From Cryptomeria japonica (lineage: Eukaryota > Streptophyta > Pinopsida > Cupressales > Cupressaceae): a stretch of 64,000 nt of DNA. The stretch covers positions 401,355,889-401,419,888 of the forward strand of contig NC_081408.1 of the NCBI RefSeq assembly GCF_030272615.1, in the 5' to 3' direction. Under the pieces are notes generated by a model. It saw nothing but the letters and a program-made list of their open reading frames with translations. It was not told where the DNA came from and searched no databases. Position 1 is the first letter of the stretch; each line of letters begins with the position of its first letter. Of this stretch, positions 10,745-22,394 are shown one piece after another. The translations under genes and the position numbers were made by a program.

Positions 10745-12108
10745 TGGCAACAACAATGAAGGAAAACTGAGAGGAGGGGGGTGAATCAATTTTCACCAGA
10801 TTAATAAACTTAACCTCAAATACAAATCTAATTAACTGTAGCAACAACAAAGATAATAAAATTGATAGCACAACAAACAACAACAAGGGTTTGACGTGGA
10901 AAACCCAGTTAAGGGAAAAACCACGGTGGGAACCTACCCCCAATAAAATGATACTCTATAGTAGTATGTGAAAATGATTACAATGGGGAATGCACATGCA
11001 TTTAGGCTCACTACCTAGAGCTCACTACTCAAAATACAATAACCCAGAAGGCTACAACCCTAAGGGAAGGTTCACTACCTTACAAGGAAGACTCACTGAC
11101 TTACAAATTATTCGGACAACAATCCGGAATCAAATGAACTGAAAGAATAGCATCTGTAAATTCTCGATGATAGTTCCAGTTAAGCACATTTGTCTTCTCT
11201 GAAACACTTCAATCTTTTCTCAATCACAATGCCAAATGATGTATTCTCTTGTTCACACCTTTACTATTCTCTAATAATGCAAACACATCATTGACACCTA
11301 ATTTACATGACTATACCATCCATATATACAATTCATCAACCTTGACAACAAGGTCGGCCAAACCCTCAATTCTTAATTACAAAATTACATCACACGATAC
11401 AAAGATTAACCACCAAACCAATATAAATATATACATGACATAACATGGACCTAAATCAAATTCTCAAACACGCAACACCACCAGAATCAACTCCAAGATC
11501 AACCGCAACATGCTACACCACCAAATAGGTCTCATATCATTAAGAACACCACCAAATAAACAAAACACCAATACCATGCACATCGATCAATGTAGATAAT
11601 CAAAACAAATAGGACGTAAATAGGAAACACTGACAAGTACACTAGAATCATCTGTAATAGTTGCACCAACACCACTTATCAAAGCTTCATCGATCAACAT
11701 CTGAAACTCAAGAACACTCAAATAGTAGCAATTGTCACAAGGAAAGATAACTTGCGAATCACCAAATCATGATCCATCTGAAAGGAAGATACACATGAAC
11801 ATCCCAAACAATATCCCAAAATATCAACTCAAGATCTTATCACACTAGAATATACCAGAGGAAATACCGAACTCTGCAAAGCACTAATTAGAAGAACCAA
11901 ACTATAAACCGAATCATATGATATGATCAATTAATCTCTTGGATCGCTGAAACCAATACATAAAGATATAATGATACTAAAAATACTCCATATGCTGAAC
12001 CATGATCTCAATAAACTAATCTGCAACCACCAGAGCAATAAATTATAGGCATATGTTGACTTCAATGACAATAATATATCCTAGCAGCAGCAATGTCCAA
12101 GAGTTCCA
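10745..12108 (-). repeat. 5' LTR of copia A
   Basis: Minus-strand sequence directly upstream of the primer site carries the LTR landmarks seen in the other copia-type LTRs here: the CGTGG/CCACG hairpin (10895-10925) and the C-loop hairpin (10762-10794). The inner end is TTGTTGCCA at 10745. The outer end is placed at 12108 because the minus strand there begins TGGAACTCTTGG. The partner LTR is outside the window, so the outer edge is a guess. No coding signal is seen inside. Confidence 0.6.
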
Positions 12109-14040
12109 ATATGCCTTGTTCATGGAGGCCTAACCCTTTGCCTTGATAATTCATTTTTTCACAAATTATTTTTCCAATAGGATACTTATTATTTTGGAAA
12201 CAATATGCGAGTCCATTTTTAGGGGGATGGGATGTAAAAGGGATTGTAAGCTCTTGGAGGAAACCAGAGTGGATGAAGGTGGAAGAGCCAATTTGATAGG
12301 TTTGGGATTCATGGACAGGTTGGCTATGGTTGATGGGATCTTGTGTAGGATTGGGATCTTGTGGGGGATTAGGATAATGTGGAGTATCAGGATGAATATT
12401 AGGATCAAGACATGGATATGAAGGGATACTTTGATCTTGACTTGGGATGGGATCATTTAGTTGAGTGGAATGGATGATTGAATATTGAGATGGAAGGGGA
12501 TTGTGCGATGGAGAGATGATTTGATCTTGAGATGGAGCAAAATCTATGCTAGCATGCTTTGGGATAGGCTCTTAACATGTTGGGGGTTGTGGGGATGGTG
12601 TGATGGAGGAGGAGGTGGAATATTCAACTTGGGTAGATGGAGGGATGGTAGTATCATGAAGCATAAGGGATTGAAGTGTTTCTTGACGTGGAGGGGATAG
12701 AGGTGGATGTAGGACTTGAGGAGATTGGGAAACTTTGTTTTGAGGTGGGGATTTTTTCTCCTTTGATAGTATTTCATGGATAAAATTATGGAGAAAGACT
12801 TGGAGGATGGGGATGGAGTGGATTTCGGAGTATTAGGATTGTGTGGAGTTTTAGTATTAGATGGAGGCTTAGGATTATTGATTGGGGTATTAGGATTAAG
12901 GTTGGGAGAACTATGGTGTAAAGGGTTTTGATGGTGAGTGGATATGATGGAGGTGTTATAAAAATATGGGGATTGGGATATGGATGTGCGAGAATATGGA
13001 GGTATACATATTGGATTGGAGAGGTGTGTGGATGAGGGATAATATGAAGAAAGGGATGGGGAATAAGATGCATTTCCCTTGTCAAAGGTAGGGGATGGAT
13101 AAGATATGTGAGATGAATTGGGACTAACTTGGTAAGTGGGTTGGGATGGGAGACATGGATAGGTGGAATTTGGATAACTTTGAGGCATGTATGAGTTGGA
13201 TGGGCATGGTTGATAGGGTGATCCATGAACTCCCATAACTATTTCCTCAAACCAACCCATGATGCTTGAATGTGGATTTTGGGTAGTGTTTCCCATTTTG
13301 AATTTTTGAGTCACCATTAAATTTATCCTAAGTATTCCTTGCCACTTCATGCTTCAAGCTTTCGATCATGGGCTTTATGAGTTTTCAAAGTCATGTCATG
13401 CAATGTGTCCCTTTTCCAAGCTTACCGTGGGGTTAGAAAGTTCTGAAAGTATCTAATCGCCAGATCTCTAGTTGTCTTGTGCTTCGATCACTCTAGCATG
13501 GGTTGTGAAAAGTTTGTAAGTCCCAACTGTAGGTTCCTAAGTTCATATTTTCCCCGACTAAGTGACTTGTCAATCTCACCTAGGTCTTGGGGCATCGCCT
13601 TTGTGTCAAGTCATTTTACAGACTAACGTTGTTTTCCTTGTCAGAAGGAATAAGCTAAATTAAAGGATCATTTTGAAAGGTGAAGTAAATGCAGCATTTT
13701 AGGCATGTCACATCACTCGAGGACATAGATGAGTGGCAGATGTTTTTTGAACCAACTTTCATTTTTATTTTTCACAAAGTTTATTATCTAGCTTGTGTCC
13801 AAGCAATGTGTGATACAAAATCACTGGATAGGTGTGTGAGACACGAAAGTAGAATAATTGAACCTGGAGACCTTCCTGCAAGAGCTTGATGGAAGTGAGA
13901 GAGATCCGTTGTGAGAAAGAATTTTTCAGTGTGGCTTGGCTTTTATAGCTGTTTTTCTATCTATTGTTCCTTGCATAGATTTAATTGATGCATGCTCTAA
14001 AAGATACAACCCAGAAACACAAGAAATCTGAGTAGAGGGT
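12109..14040. other. low-coding stretch with strongly strand-asymmetric composition
   Basis: From 12140 to 13350 the plus strand is G/A/T-rich with many GGATGG and GGGAT words. The minus strand is therefore poor in G and stays open for 268 codons (13350-12544), with an overlapping open frame at 13226-12786. The predicted peptide is rich in P, S, N, H and Y and has no recognisable domain. I read it as a compositional effect or a decayed proline-rich gag tail, not a confident gene. 13360-14040 shows nothing I can name beyond short open fragments, one at 13689-13889. Confidence 0.35.
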
Positions 14041-15218
14041 GGTAGGGTTGTAGCATGGATTAACACTGAAAGCCTCTCTTGTGCTTTGTGTCTTCCTGAG
14101 AAAGAAGCCTCTAAAATCAAGTCTGTTCTAGTTGGCAAAGAGTATTTCCAAATTCACGGGTACTGGTGTATGAACTGCATTGCCAAAAATTTATTAAAAT
14201 TCAAGAAGGGAGGTAAGTCTCAATTGCCCGCTAGATTAAAAAGGATGCCTTTCAAAGACAAAATTACAGAAATTAGACCCCTCTTGCACCGTGTTGTAGG
14301 AAATGCTTGCACTGATTCTTTTCAATTTTGGATGTGTCATTTCATTCTAGTAATTTGTGCTCCTGGGAGTTTTATTGACTGGGCCTCTATCATTAGCTAT
14401 CATTTGCATAAACAATGGTAGAATTTTCGTTAGTCCCTTATTTTTCATATGTGTTCATATCTGATTTTCATCCTAGCTAGTCAAGAGTCTATTTGGTCAA
14501 ATTGCATCATCCTCTCCCTACATTCACACCCATCTACTGGAAATTTTCCCAACTCACCATGTGTAAGGGTATGCAGGATTTTTTTGGTGTCAATGATGTA
14601 TTTTCAATGAATATGGTCAAGAAATTAGAAGAAAACCCTCACCTTATGATTTCCCATGAACTAGCTAACTTTGTGACTAAATTTGGGAGTTTTACACCCA
14701 ATTCAACAGGTTCACATACCTTAGAATTGGGGGTTTTGAGAAGGCCCTACTGAAATTGCCTCAGTTCCCATCTGATTATATTGTGTTCCTGGAAGTTTGT
14801 CGCCAAATGGTTGTGGTAAATGTCAAATACCTAAACATGGGAAACAAAGGATACTCCTTCCCACTGTCCACAACTTACTTCTCTTGCAAAACAAATTGTG
14901 TTGCTAAGGCCATGGCAAGAATTCTAGAAAAAAATTATTTTCTCTTTGTCATCTAGAAGTAGTTTTGCCAGCAAGGTATATGTGAAATGCCATTTGTATG
15001 GGGCCAAAGGTTACATGCATTGGCCCGAGCTTGAATATTTCTAGGAAGATTGTCTAGATGATGCTGAAGTGTTCAAGAGAATTTTTATAAGGGTCTCTTT
15101 ATATAAAATTCACTCTTGGTGTTCCCTTTAATGTTCCTGATGATATGTTTGAAGATGAGGTTATTATTGACCTAGAGTTTAATACTCTTGCTAACACAGC
15201 CCCCACAGAAGTTGATTG
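14041..15218 (+). pseudogene. unrecognised ORF, first part (interrupted by copia B)
   Basis: Open pieces 14086-14421, 14493-14753, 14756-14956 and 15145-15218 encode a protein I do not recognise. It includes a Cys pair (CALC, then YWCMNC about 35 residues later) and a hydrophobic segment near 14330-14400. Stops and frameshifts separate the pieces. At 15218 copia B begins. Joining 15218 directly to 22400 (removing B and one GATTG copy) leaves the frame open from VD through SKEEVSDLM, so this and 22395-24003 were one reading frame before insertion. The arrangement (globular start, later charged and helical end) recalls the second ORFs of N1 and N2, but I see no sequence match strong enough to call them the same family. 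Confidence 0.45.
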
Positions 15219-16460
15219 TGTTGGCCATTTGGTGGAATTGATTATGTGTTGCATCGATGTTTTGTCATTGATGTCAAAACTAGCTATTTGGATTCTTTAC
15301 CGACACCCTTCTGGACCCGGTAGGCTGAGCAATTTCTGGTTGGTTTAGATCTGGCATGATCCGGTAGGCTTCGGTATGATTTGGTTATGGAATTAGCTTA
15401 TTCATGATACTCATGTTCATACTCAGTTAGCTATTTTTGGTATGGTGATCGGATGCTATCTTGTTTGCTTGGAAGCTTGGCTTGTGGTTCCGGTGAGGGT
15501 TTCACCAGCAGAGCTTTTGATGAAGATCTTTGGTGATATACATAAGTGGTATTGGTGCATCTTCAGGTTGAGTTTCAGGATGTTGTTGATGATCGTGTTC
15601 GAGACTTGATGGATGGAGATCATTGTTGTAGCGTGTGAACCTATATTGGGTCCCGATTGATCTAGGTTATGGACCGGTTTAATGAAACATTTGGATTCCA
15701 TCTCTCGATGTGTTTCTGAGATGTCTTATGTGTTGGATATTATTTTTTTGGTCTAAGGCCGACATGTTTTGTTATTATGTATTTGGTTTATTGTCTGGTG
15801 GCCGACCTGATTGTTTATGGTCGAGGTTTTTTATATATATGATGTAAGATCTCATTGTAGATCATGATAGGTATAAGGTCGGGAAATGGAAATGGATATG
15901 TAATGTTCGAATAATCTAATATCATTCAAGAAGAGGATTTGGTCGATCATTGGAGATCAAATTGGGTTTATGTAAGAGGATTTAGTCCTCTAGTGTTGAG
16001 CTTAACTAGAACTGTACTCGGGCATAGGAGATATTATCTTTGTGATTCAACACTTATTCCAGATTGTAGTCTGGATTTCTATGTAGTCTGTGAGGCTCCT
16101 TTTGTGATGACCAATGTGCTCTAAGCTGTTGGCCTTCTTGCAAGTGAAGGCCCCTCAATTATAATTCACATACTTACTGTAGAAGTATTATCTGACTGTG
16201 GGTAGGCTTCCCCCATGGTTTTTTACTTTACCGGGTTTTCCATGTATAAATTTTGGTGTCATGTGGATGGTATTTATTCTATTATTATTGCTTATGCTTA
16301 ATTGGTTTAACTGCTATTCTAGTATTTGGTTTAAGAATTTTGGTATTAATGTTTTGGGTTCCAGTATTAAAGTTTTAATTGCTAATGGTTCTGGTAATCT
16401 GAGACAACTGATTCACCCCCCCTCTCTCAGTTGTCTTCTGGTTATTTGAACTGTCTAACA
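15219..16460 (+). repeat. 5' LTR of copia B
   Basis: 1242 bp, TGTTGGCCATTTGG to CTGTCTAACA, matching 21156-22394. Hairpins near the 3' end are CATGG/CCATG at 16214-16244 and AGACAACTGA/TCAGTTGTCT around 16402-16436 with a C-rich loop. Confidence 0.95.
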
Positions 16461-16461
16461 A

Positions 16462-16474
16462 TTGGTATCAGAGC
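16462..16474 (+). other. primer binding site of copia B (tRNA-iMet)
   Basis: TTGGTATCAGAGC one base after the LTR end. Complementary to initiator tRNA-Met. Confidence 0.95.
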
Positions 16475-16518
16475 ATTGGTCCTCTCTACAGAAAGCTTAA
16501 CCACTTGAGGAAGATCCT

Positions 16519-17517
16519 ATGGCATCTAATGGTTCAAGTTCATCCAGTTCATCCGGAGCTATCTTTCGAAGGGATATCCCTAGGCTTGATGGAACAAATT
16601 ATATAGTATGGAAGATTCAGATGGAGACTCATCTGAGATTTCTTAGTAAGGAGATTTGGGAGATCACACAGAATGGTGTTACACCACATAATCCGGCATC
16701 TAGAAATCCTCCTCTAGAAAAATTGGATAAGGAGCTTGAGAATGATTGTAGAGAAAGAAAATCCCTCTTGTGTGCACTTTCTGATCAGCAAATAATAGGA
16801 TTGACTAACAAATCATCTGGAAAGGCTATATGGGATAACTTGCAGACTCTTAGTGAAGGTGACCCTACAGTGAAGATTGCTAAATTTGATGGTTATCGAG
16901 TGAGATATGAAAACCTGAAGATGGAAGAAGATGAAAGGATTACTGCATTCATGGAAAGGGTAAATGAGATTTTTATGGGAATTCAATGTTGTGGTGGAAC
17001 TCTAAGTGAAGATGAAAATGTTTCTAAAGTTTTGAGAGCCCTGTCACCGACTTACAAGATGAAGGCTGCTACTATTAATGAGTTTAGAACAATGGCTAAT
17101 ACATATGTCAATAGAGATACTTTGGTAGGGAAATTATCTTCTTTTGAGCTTGAAGAATTTGGACCTTCTGGAGCTGTGAAGATTTAACCTGCTTTTCATG
17201 CATTTGCATCAGCAACCGGTAAGCAAGATTGGAAGGCTTTGTATGCAAAGGAATTGGATGATATGCAAAGAGAAGATGATGAGTTTGAGAAACTTGAAGC
17301 ACTATTTCCTAGAAGAGTACCTAAAGGACTGGTAGGAAGTAAGTATGAAGGAAAAACACCTTTTAAATGTTTTTCATGTAATAAGATTGGTCATTTTGCA
17401 TCTAGATGTCCTGAAAGGAATTCAATATTTGAAGAAAGAGTTAGAAGATCTTTTAAACCTAGCCCTGGATATCAGAACAAGTATAAGTATACAAAAAAAT
17501 GGAGACATTCTACATAG
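16519..17517 (+). pseudogene. copia B gag (UBN2 type, one zinc knuckle)
   Basis: The ATG at 16519 opens a 222-codon frame with a Ser-rich start, then LDGTNYIVWKIQMETHLRF (DUF4219-like) and a helical UBN2 capsid region with IWDNLQTLSEGD near 16830-16860. A TAA at 17185 interrupts it, but the same frame resumes and carries the intact knuckle CFSCNKIGHFASRC (about 17369-17410) and a basic tail to 17517. Gag would form the particle shell and bind element RNA. One TAA and a shift into the protease frame (17499 onward, overlapping) are the visible lesions. This start was chosen because it lies 45 bp after the primer site and begins the conserved gag N-terminus. Confidence 0.9.
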
Positions 17518-18812
17518 CAGATGAGGAAGGCATTACTAATTCTGATGATGAACCGGCAGAAGGCTCTGCTAGTGGTTTTGGTAATGGGAAGGAATGGGTG
17601 TTCCTGGCTATCAAGGAAGATGTTCTGGCACTGGAAGAGAATGTACTTGAAGAGAAGGTACTTGCTACTAAAATTGAAGAAAAGGATGAATGGGTAATTG
17701 ACACTGGTTGTTCACATCATGTGACTGGAGATAAAGGGACAGTTTCTATCTTTGCAAGAATTTGATGGCAGACTGGTTAGATTTGTAGATGACAAAACAT
17801 GTATGATCAAAGGAAAAGGAACTATATCATTAGATGGTAAGAACAATACTGATAATGTTTATTATGTTGAAGGTTTAAGGCATAATCATTTAAGTGTAGG
17901 ACAATTGGTGGATAAGGGATTTCAATTACAGTTCAAGGATGGAAAATGCAAAATCATTAATAGATCTGGTTTGGAGATTGCATTTGGTACATAGACAAAA
18001 GGTAATATATTTTACTTAAATTCTGGTGAGAAGACATGTTTGATTGCACAATTTATGAGAGTTGGCTATGGTATAAAAGGATGTGTCATGTGAATTTTGA
18101 ATGCATTGTGAAGATCAGTTCAACTAAGGAAGTTAGAGATATACCTAAGATTGTGAAGCCCTATAATCCGATATGTAAAGAATGTCAAATGGGTATACAG
18201 GTCAGAAATTCTTTTAGGAGTATACAAGATAAATCTAATGATGTTATTGATCTTATTTATACTGATTTGTGTCGCCCTGCTAGAGTTAAAAGTTTTCAAG
18301 GTGATAGATATTTCATGCTAATCATTGATGATTATTCTAGAATGATGTGGGTTACTTTTCTAAAGGAAAAATCTGAAGCATTTGAAAAGTTTAAAATCTT
18401 TAAGGCTAAAGTGGAAACTAAGACAAGATTGAAGATTAAATGTTCGAGGTTAGATCATGGTGGAGAATTCACATCCGGTGAGTTTAATAACTTTTGTGAG
18501 AAGCATGGTATAAGAAGACAATTTTCTGCTCCCCGGACACCTCAGCATAATGAAGTTGTGGAAAGGAAGAACACAACTATCTTGGATGTTGCTAGAACAA
18601 TGATGATGGAAGCTAGTCCACCTCATATCTATTGCAGAGAAGCAGTGAGCACAACAGTTTATACATTCAATAGAGTTCATATCAAAGGAGAAATTGGTAA
18701 GACACCTTATGAATTATGGTTTGGAAATACACATACAGTTAAGTATTTCAAAATCTTTGGTAGTAAATGTTATATCGAAAGAGATGATATCATTGGAAAA
18801 TTTGATCCTTGA
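17499..18812 (+). pseudogene. copia B protease and integrase
   Basis: Frame 17499-17765 holds the aspartic protease motif WVIDTGCSHHVTG, with the catalytic DTG intact. Frame 17752-17994 continues the linker (LRHNHLSVGQLVDKG). After a stop, 18036-18812 gives integrase: a zinc domain (WYKRMCH, CKECQMG) in which the first His of HHCC is Tyr, then the core with IDDYSRMMWV, LDHGGEF and the third acidic residue in VVERKN, all three D, D, E present. The stretch ends with PYELWFGNTHTVKYF. Three frame changes mean no single polyprotein can be made from this copy. Confidence 0.9.
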
Positions 18813-20156
18813 TGTAATGAAGGCATATTTCTTGGTTATTCTAATGAAAGCAAGGCATATAGATGTTATAAAAAGAGATTGCAGAGAATTGTGGAAAGTG
18901 CTAATGTCAAAGTGGATGAGCTGAATAGAGGTCAAATCAGAGTTTATGAGAAGGAACTGATGGTGGAAATGATTATATATGAACCGGTACCACCTTTACC
19001 AGAACAGAGTGTTGAACCAGTTAATCAAGTAGTATCAGAAAATTCTACAATAACTGAAGAATTGGGAAGAGGAACAAAGAGTCAGAAGACTCCTAGGTAT
19101 ATGAGATTGAATCATTCAAAAGATCAAATCATTGGGGATAAGAACAATGGAGTAATGACAAGAAGAAGACTAGCAACTAATAAGGTATGTTTAATTTCAC
19201 AAGTTGAACCGGTATCAGTAACTGAGGCATGTAAAGATGAATATTGTTTGAAAGCTATGGAAGAAGAATTAGATCAGGTTGAGAAAAATAACATATGGAC
19301 TTTGGTTCCCCAGCCTAAAAATAAGGATGTTATTGAAACTAAATGGGTTTTTAGGAATAAATTGAATGAGGATGGTCATGCTGTAAGGAATAAGGCTAGA
19401 TTGGTTTGTAAAGGATATTCTCAGAAGGAAGGAATTGTTTGTGGAGAGAGTTTTGCACCTGTAGCTAGGATTGAAGCAGTAAGAGTATTTCTTTCCTATG
19501 TTACCCATAAAAATTACAAGGTTTATCAAATGGATGTTAAGTATGCATTTTTGAATGGGGATCTTGATGAGGAAGTTTATATTGGGGAACCTGATGGTTT
19601 TTCACTATCAGATGATACAAACATGGTTTGCGGGTTAAGGAAAACTTTATATGGATTGAAACAAGCACCTAGAGCTTGGTATGCAAGGTTGGATAAATAT
19701 CTTTTTAAGCTTGGTTTTACTAAGGGTAATGCTAATAGTATTTTATATTATAAGATCATTGATGATAATATACTAATTATTGAAGTATTTTTTGCTGACA
19801 TTGTTTTTGGAGGTGAAGATAAGTTATGCATGGAATTTTCTAAGAATATGGAGAAATAATTTGAAATGTCTATGATTGGGGAAAAGAAATTTTTCTTAGG
19901 TTTGCAGATTACTGAAACTAATAAAGGTGTTTTTATCTGTCAAACTAAGTATGCTAGGGAATTGTTGAAGAAATTTGGTATGGGAGATTCTAAACTGGTA
20001 AGTAATCCTATGGTTAAAAGTGAGAAATTGACAAGAAAAGATGTTTCTACACTGGTAAATCCTACAAGATACAAATCTATGATTGGAGGTATGCTTTATT
20101 TGACTCGGACTAGGCCTAACATAATGAATGTTGTGTGTATTGTATCAAGATTTTAG
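18813..20156 (+). pseudogene. copia B reverse transcriptase with altered active site
   Basis: Frame 18879-19859 contains [59 protein letters not shown] and [11 protein letters not shown], the conserved copia RT blocks. The catalytic block reads [11 protein letters not shown], whereas copia A has EVFVDDIIFGG. One of the two adjacent catalytic Asp is Ala, so polymerase activity should be lost. A TAA at about 19857 is followed in frame by FEMSMIGEKKFFLGLQI and the connection region to 20156 (CQTKYARELLKKFG, MIGGMLYLTRTRPN). The 66 bp between 18813 and 18878 carry the end of the integrase C-terminal region in another frame. Confidence 0.9.
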
Positions 20157-20740
20157 AGTGATCCTAAGGAAAATCATGGGAGTGCGGTGAAAAGGATTTT
20201 TAGACTTACAAGGTACATCAGAATATGGTATGTGGTATCCTAAGGATGATGACTTTACTTGATGTGCATATACAGATGCAGATTGGGCTGGAGATATTGA
20301 TGACCGGAAAAGTACTTCCGGTGGAGCTTTCTTTCTTGGAAAGAAGTTGGTTTTATGGGTCATCAAGAAACAATCATGTACTTCTTTATCTATTGTTGAA
20401 GCGGAGTATGTTGTTGCTACTACTAATTGTACACAAGTTCTATGGATGAAGCAAATGTTGAAAGATATAAAGGTGGATTGTAATGAACCGTTAGTTATTC
20501 ACTGTGATAACTCTGCTGCTATTGACACATCAAAGAATCTGGTATTTCATTCAAAGACAAAGCACATATCTATCAAGTACAACTTTTGAAGGAAAAGGTG
20601 GAAGCAAATGAAGTTAGACTGGTTAATGTGAACACTAAAGAGCAGATTGTAGATATTTTCACTAAACCTTTGCCTAAAGAATCATTTGAATACTTCAGAG
20701 ACATATTAGGGGTTTTTGCCTCTCTGGTAGAAACTTGATT
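20157..20740 (+). pseudogene. copia B RNase H
   Basis: After a stop at 20154, shifted frames encode the copia RNase H: a DADWAGDIDDRKSTSGG motif near 20273-20322, VEAEYVVATTNCTQVLWMK near 20394-20445, and HCDNSAAIDTSKNLVFHSKTKHI near 20501-20570. The catalytic D, E and D are present. The tail at 20590-20735 (KEQIVDIFTKPLPKESF) is the usual copia pol C-terminus. Confidence 0.88.
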
Positions 20741-20890
20741 GATGCGGTTTGGCATCAGTCTGGTATGCATTATCAAATATATTTTTCATTCTGGCATTGA
20801 TGTGGGGATGCTACTGCTCAGGGGGAGTAGTCAGCTTTTTTATTCAGTGGTTTATGTTTTTGCTTTGATATTTTTGTTAGATTTTTGTCA

Positions 20891-21155
20891 TTGATGTCAA
20901 AGGGAGAGAGATGTTGATGTGAAAAACAAAAACTTAAGGAGTTGCATACATTATGGGGAGAGATATATGTATAATTCAAAGCTTTACAAAGATATCATTC
21001 ACAGCGAGAGTTTGGTCTTTGTTTTAGAACTTCATTGCTATATCTTTGAGCGGGAGATTGTTGGTTGTCTTCCATTGGGGGAGACTTGTTTGGCATTTCT
21101 TGGTACTTAGATGTTTTTCACATCTAGTGTTGCCATCAATGCCAAAGGGGGAGAT
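20891..21155 (+). other. polypurine tracts of copia B
   Basis: GATGTCAAAGGGAGAGAG at about 20893-20910 and GCCAAAGGGGGAGAT at 21141-21155, the latter abutting the 3' LTR. The same pair occurs in N1 at matching positions. The roughly 415 bp between pol and the LTR have no coding signal. Confidence 0.85.
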
Positions 21156-22394
21156 TGTTGGCCATTTGGTGGAATTGATTATGTGTTGCATTGATGTTTT
21201 TTCATTGATGTCAACACTAAATGTTTGGATTCTTTATCGACACCCTTCTGGTCCCGGTAGGTTGAGTAGTTTCTGGTTGGATTGGATCCGGCATGATCTG
21301 GTAGGCTCTAGTATGATTTGGTTATGGAATTGTCTTATTCATGATACTCATGTTCATACTCAGTCAGTTGGTTTTGGTCTGGTGATCTAATACTATCCTG
21401 TTTGCTTGGAAGCTTGGCTTGTGGTTCCAGTGAGGGTTTCACCGGCAGAGCTTTTGATGATATTTGGTGATATACATAAGTGGTGATGGTGTAGCTTCTA
21501 GTGGATTTTCAGGATGTTGTTGATGATCATGTTCGAGACTTGACAGATAGAGATCATTGCTTTAGTATGTGGAACTATATTGGGTCCTAGTTGATCTAGG
21601 TTATGGACCGGTTTAATGAAACGTGTGGATTGGACCTCTCGATGTGTTTTTGGGATGTCTTATATGTTGGATATTATTTATTTTGTGTAAGGCTGACATG
21701 TTTTGTAATTATGTATTTGGTTTATTGTTTAGTGGCCGACCTGATTGTTTATGGTCGAGGAATTGTATATATATGATGTAAGATCTCATTGTAGATCATG
21801 ATAGGTATAAGGTCAGGAAATGGAAATGGATATGTAATGTGCGAATAATGTAATATCATTCAGGTAGAGGATTTGGTCAATCATTGGAGATCGAATTGGG
21901 TTTATGTAAGAGGATTTAGTCCTTTGGTATTGAGCTTAATTGGAACTGTACTTAGGTATGGGAGATGTTATCTTTGTAGTTCAACACTTCTTCCGAATTG
22001 TAGTCTAAATTTCTATGTAGTTAGTGAGGCTCCTTTTGTGATGAGTAGTGTGCTCTAGGTTGTTGGCCTTCCTGCAAGTGCAGGCCCCTCAATTGTAATT
22101 AACATACTTACTGTAGACGTATTATCTAACTGTGGGTACGCTTCCCACCATGTTTTTTCCCTTTACTGGGTTTTCCACGTATAAATCTTGGTGTCATGTG
22201 GATGGTTTTTATTCTGTTATTATTTCTTATGCTTAATTGGTTTAACTACTATTCTCGTATTTGGTTTAAGCATTATGGTATTAATATTTTGGGTTCCGGT
22301 ATTAAAGTTTTAATTGCTAATGGTTCTGGTAATTTGAGACAACTGATTCACCCCCCCCTCTCAGTTGTCTTCCAATTATTTAAACTGTCTAACA
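21156..22394 (+). repeat. 3' LTR of copia B
   Basis: 1239 bp, TGTTGGCCATTTGG to GTCTAACA, followed by the GATTG duplication. The hairpin at 22337-22370 (AGACAACTGA/TCAGTTGTCT) is intact. The other hairpin (22148-22179) has lost part of its 5' arm. Confidence 0.95.

Larger units (their letters stand above)
1..12108 (-). mobile_element. Ty1/copia element A, antisense, truncated by window start, nested host of N1
   Basis: Read on the minus strand, the window carries in order an LTR (12108 to 10745), a tRNA-iMet primer site, gag, protease, integrase, reverse transcriptase and RNase H, which is the Ty1/copia domain order. RNase H runs off the window at position 1, so the second LTR lies outside. 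Between RT and RNase H the element is split by N1 (523-7305). Removing N1 and one copy of the A5 duplication rejoins the RT-RNase H connection in frame. Frames contain several stops and the gag zinc knuckle is damaged, so this copy looks inactive. It is a close relative of copia B (15219-22394), with the same domain wording but a different LTR. The outer LTR boundary is less certain than the coding parts. Confidence 0.85.
15219..22394 (+). mobile_element. Ty1/copia element B, full length, inactivated
   Basis: A 7176-bp element with LTRs 15219-16460 and 21156-22394 and a perfect 5-bp target duplication GATTG (15214-15218 and 22395-22399). It has a tRNA-iMet primer site, gag with one zinc knuckle, protease, integrase, RT, RNase H and a polypurine tract, in the Ty1/copia order. 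The coding sequence is broken by stops and frameshifts, and the RT active site is altered. LTR copies differ at many positions, frequently C/T, so the insertion is old. B shares its polypurine region with N1 and N2 and is the kind of element that could have mobilised them. Confidence 0.95.

Noticed and set aside
12544-13350. 268-codon minus-strand open frame rich in P, S, N, H
   Set aside because: The strand is poor in G, so stops are rare in more than one frame (a second overlapping frame is also open), and no domain is recognisable.
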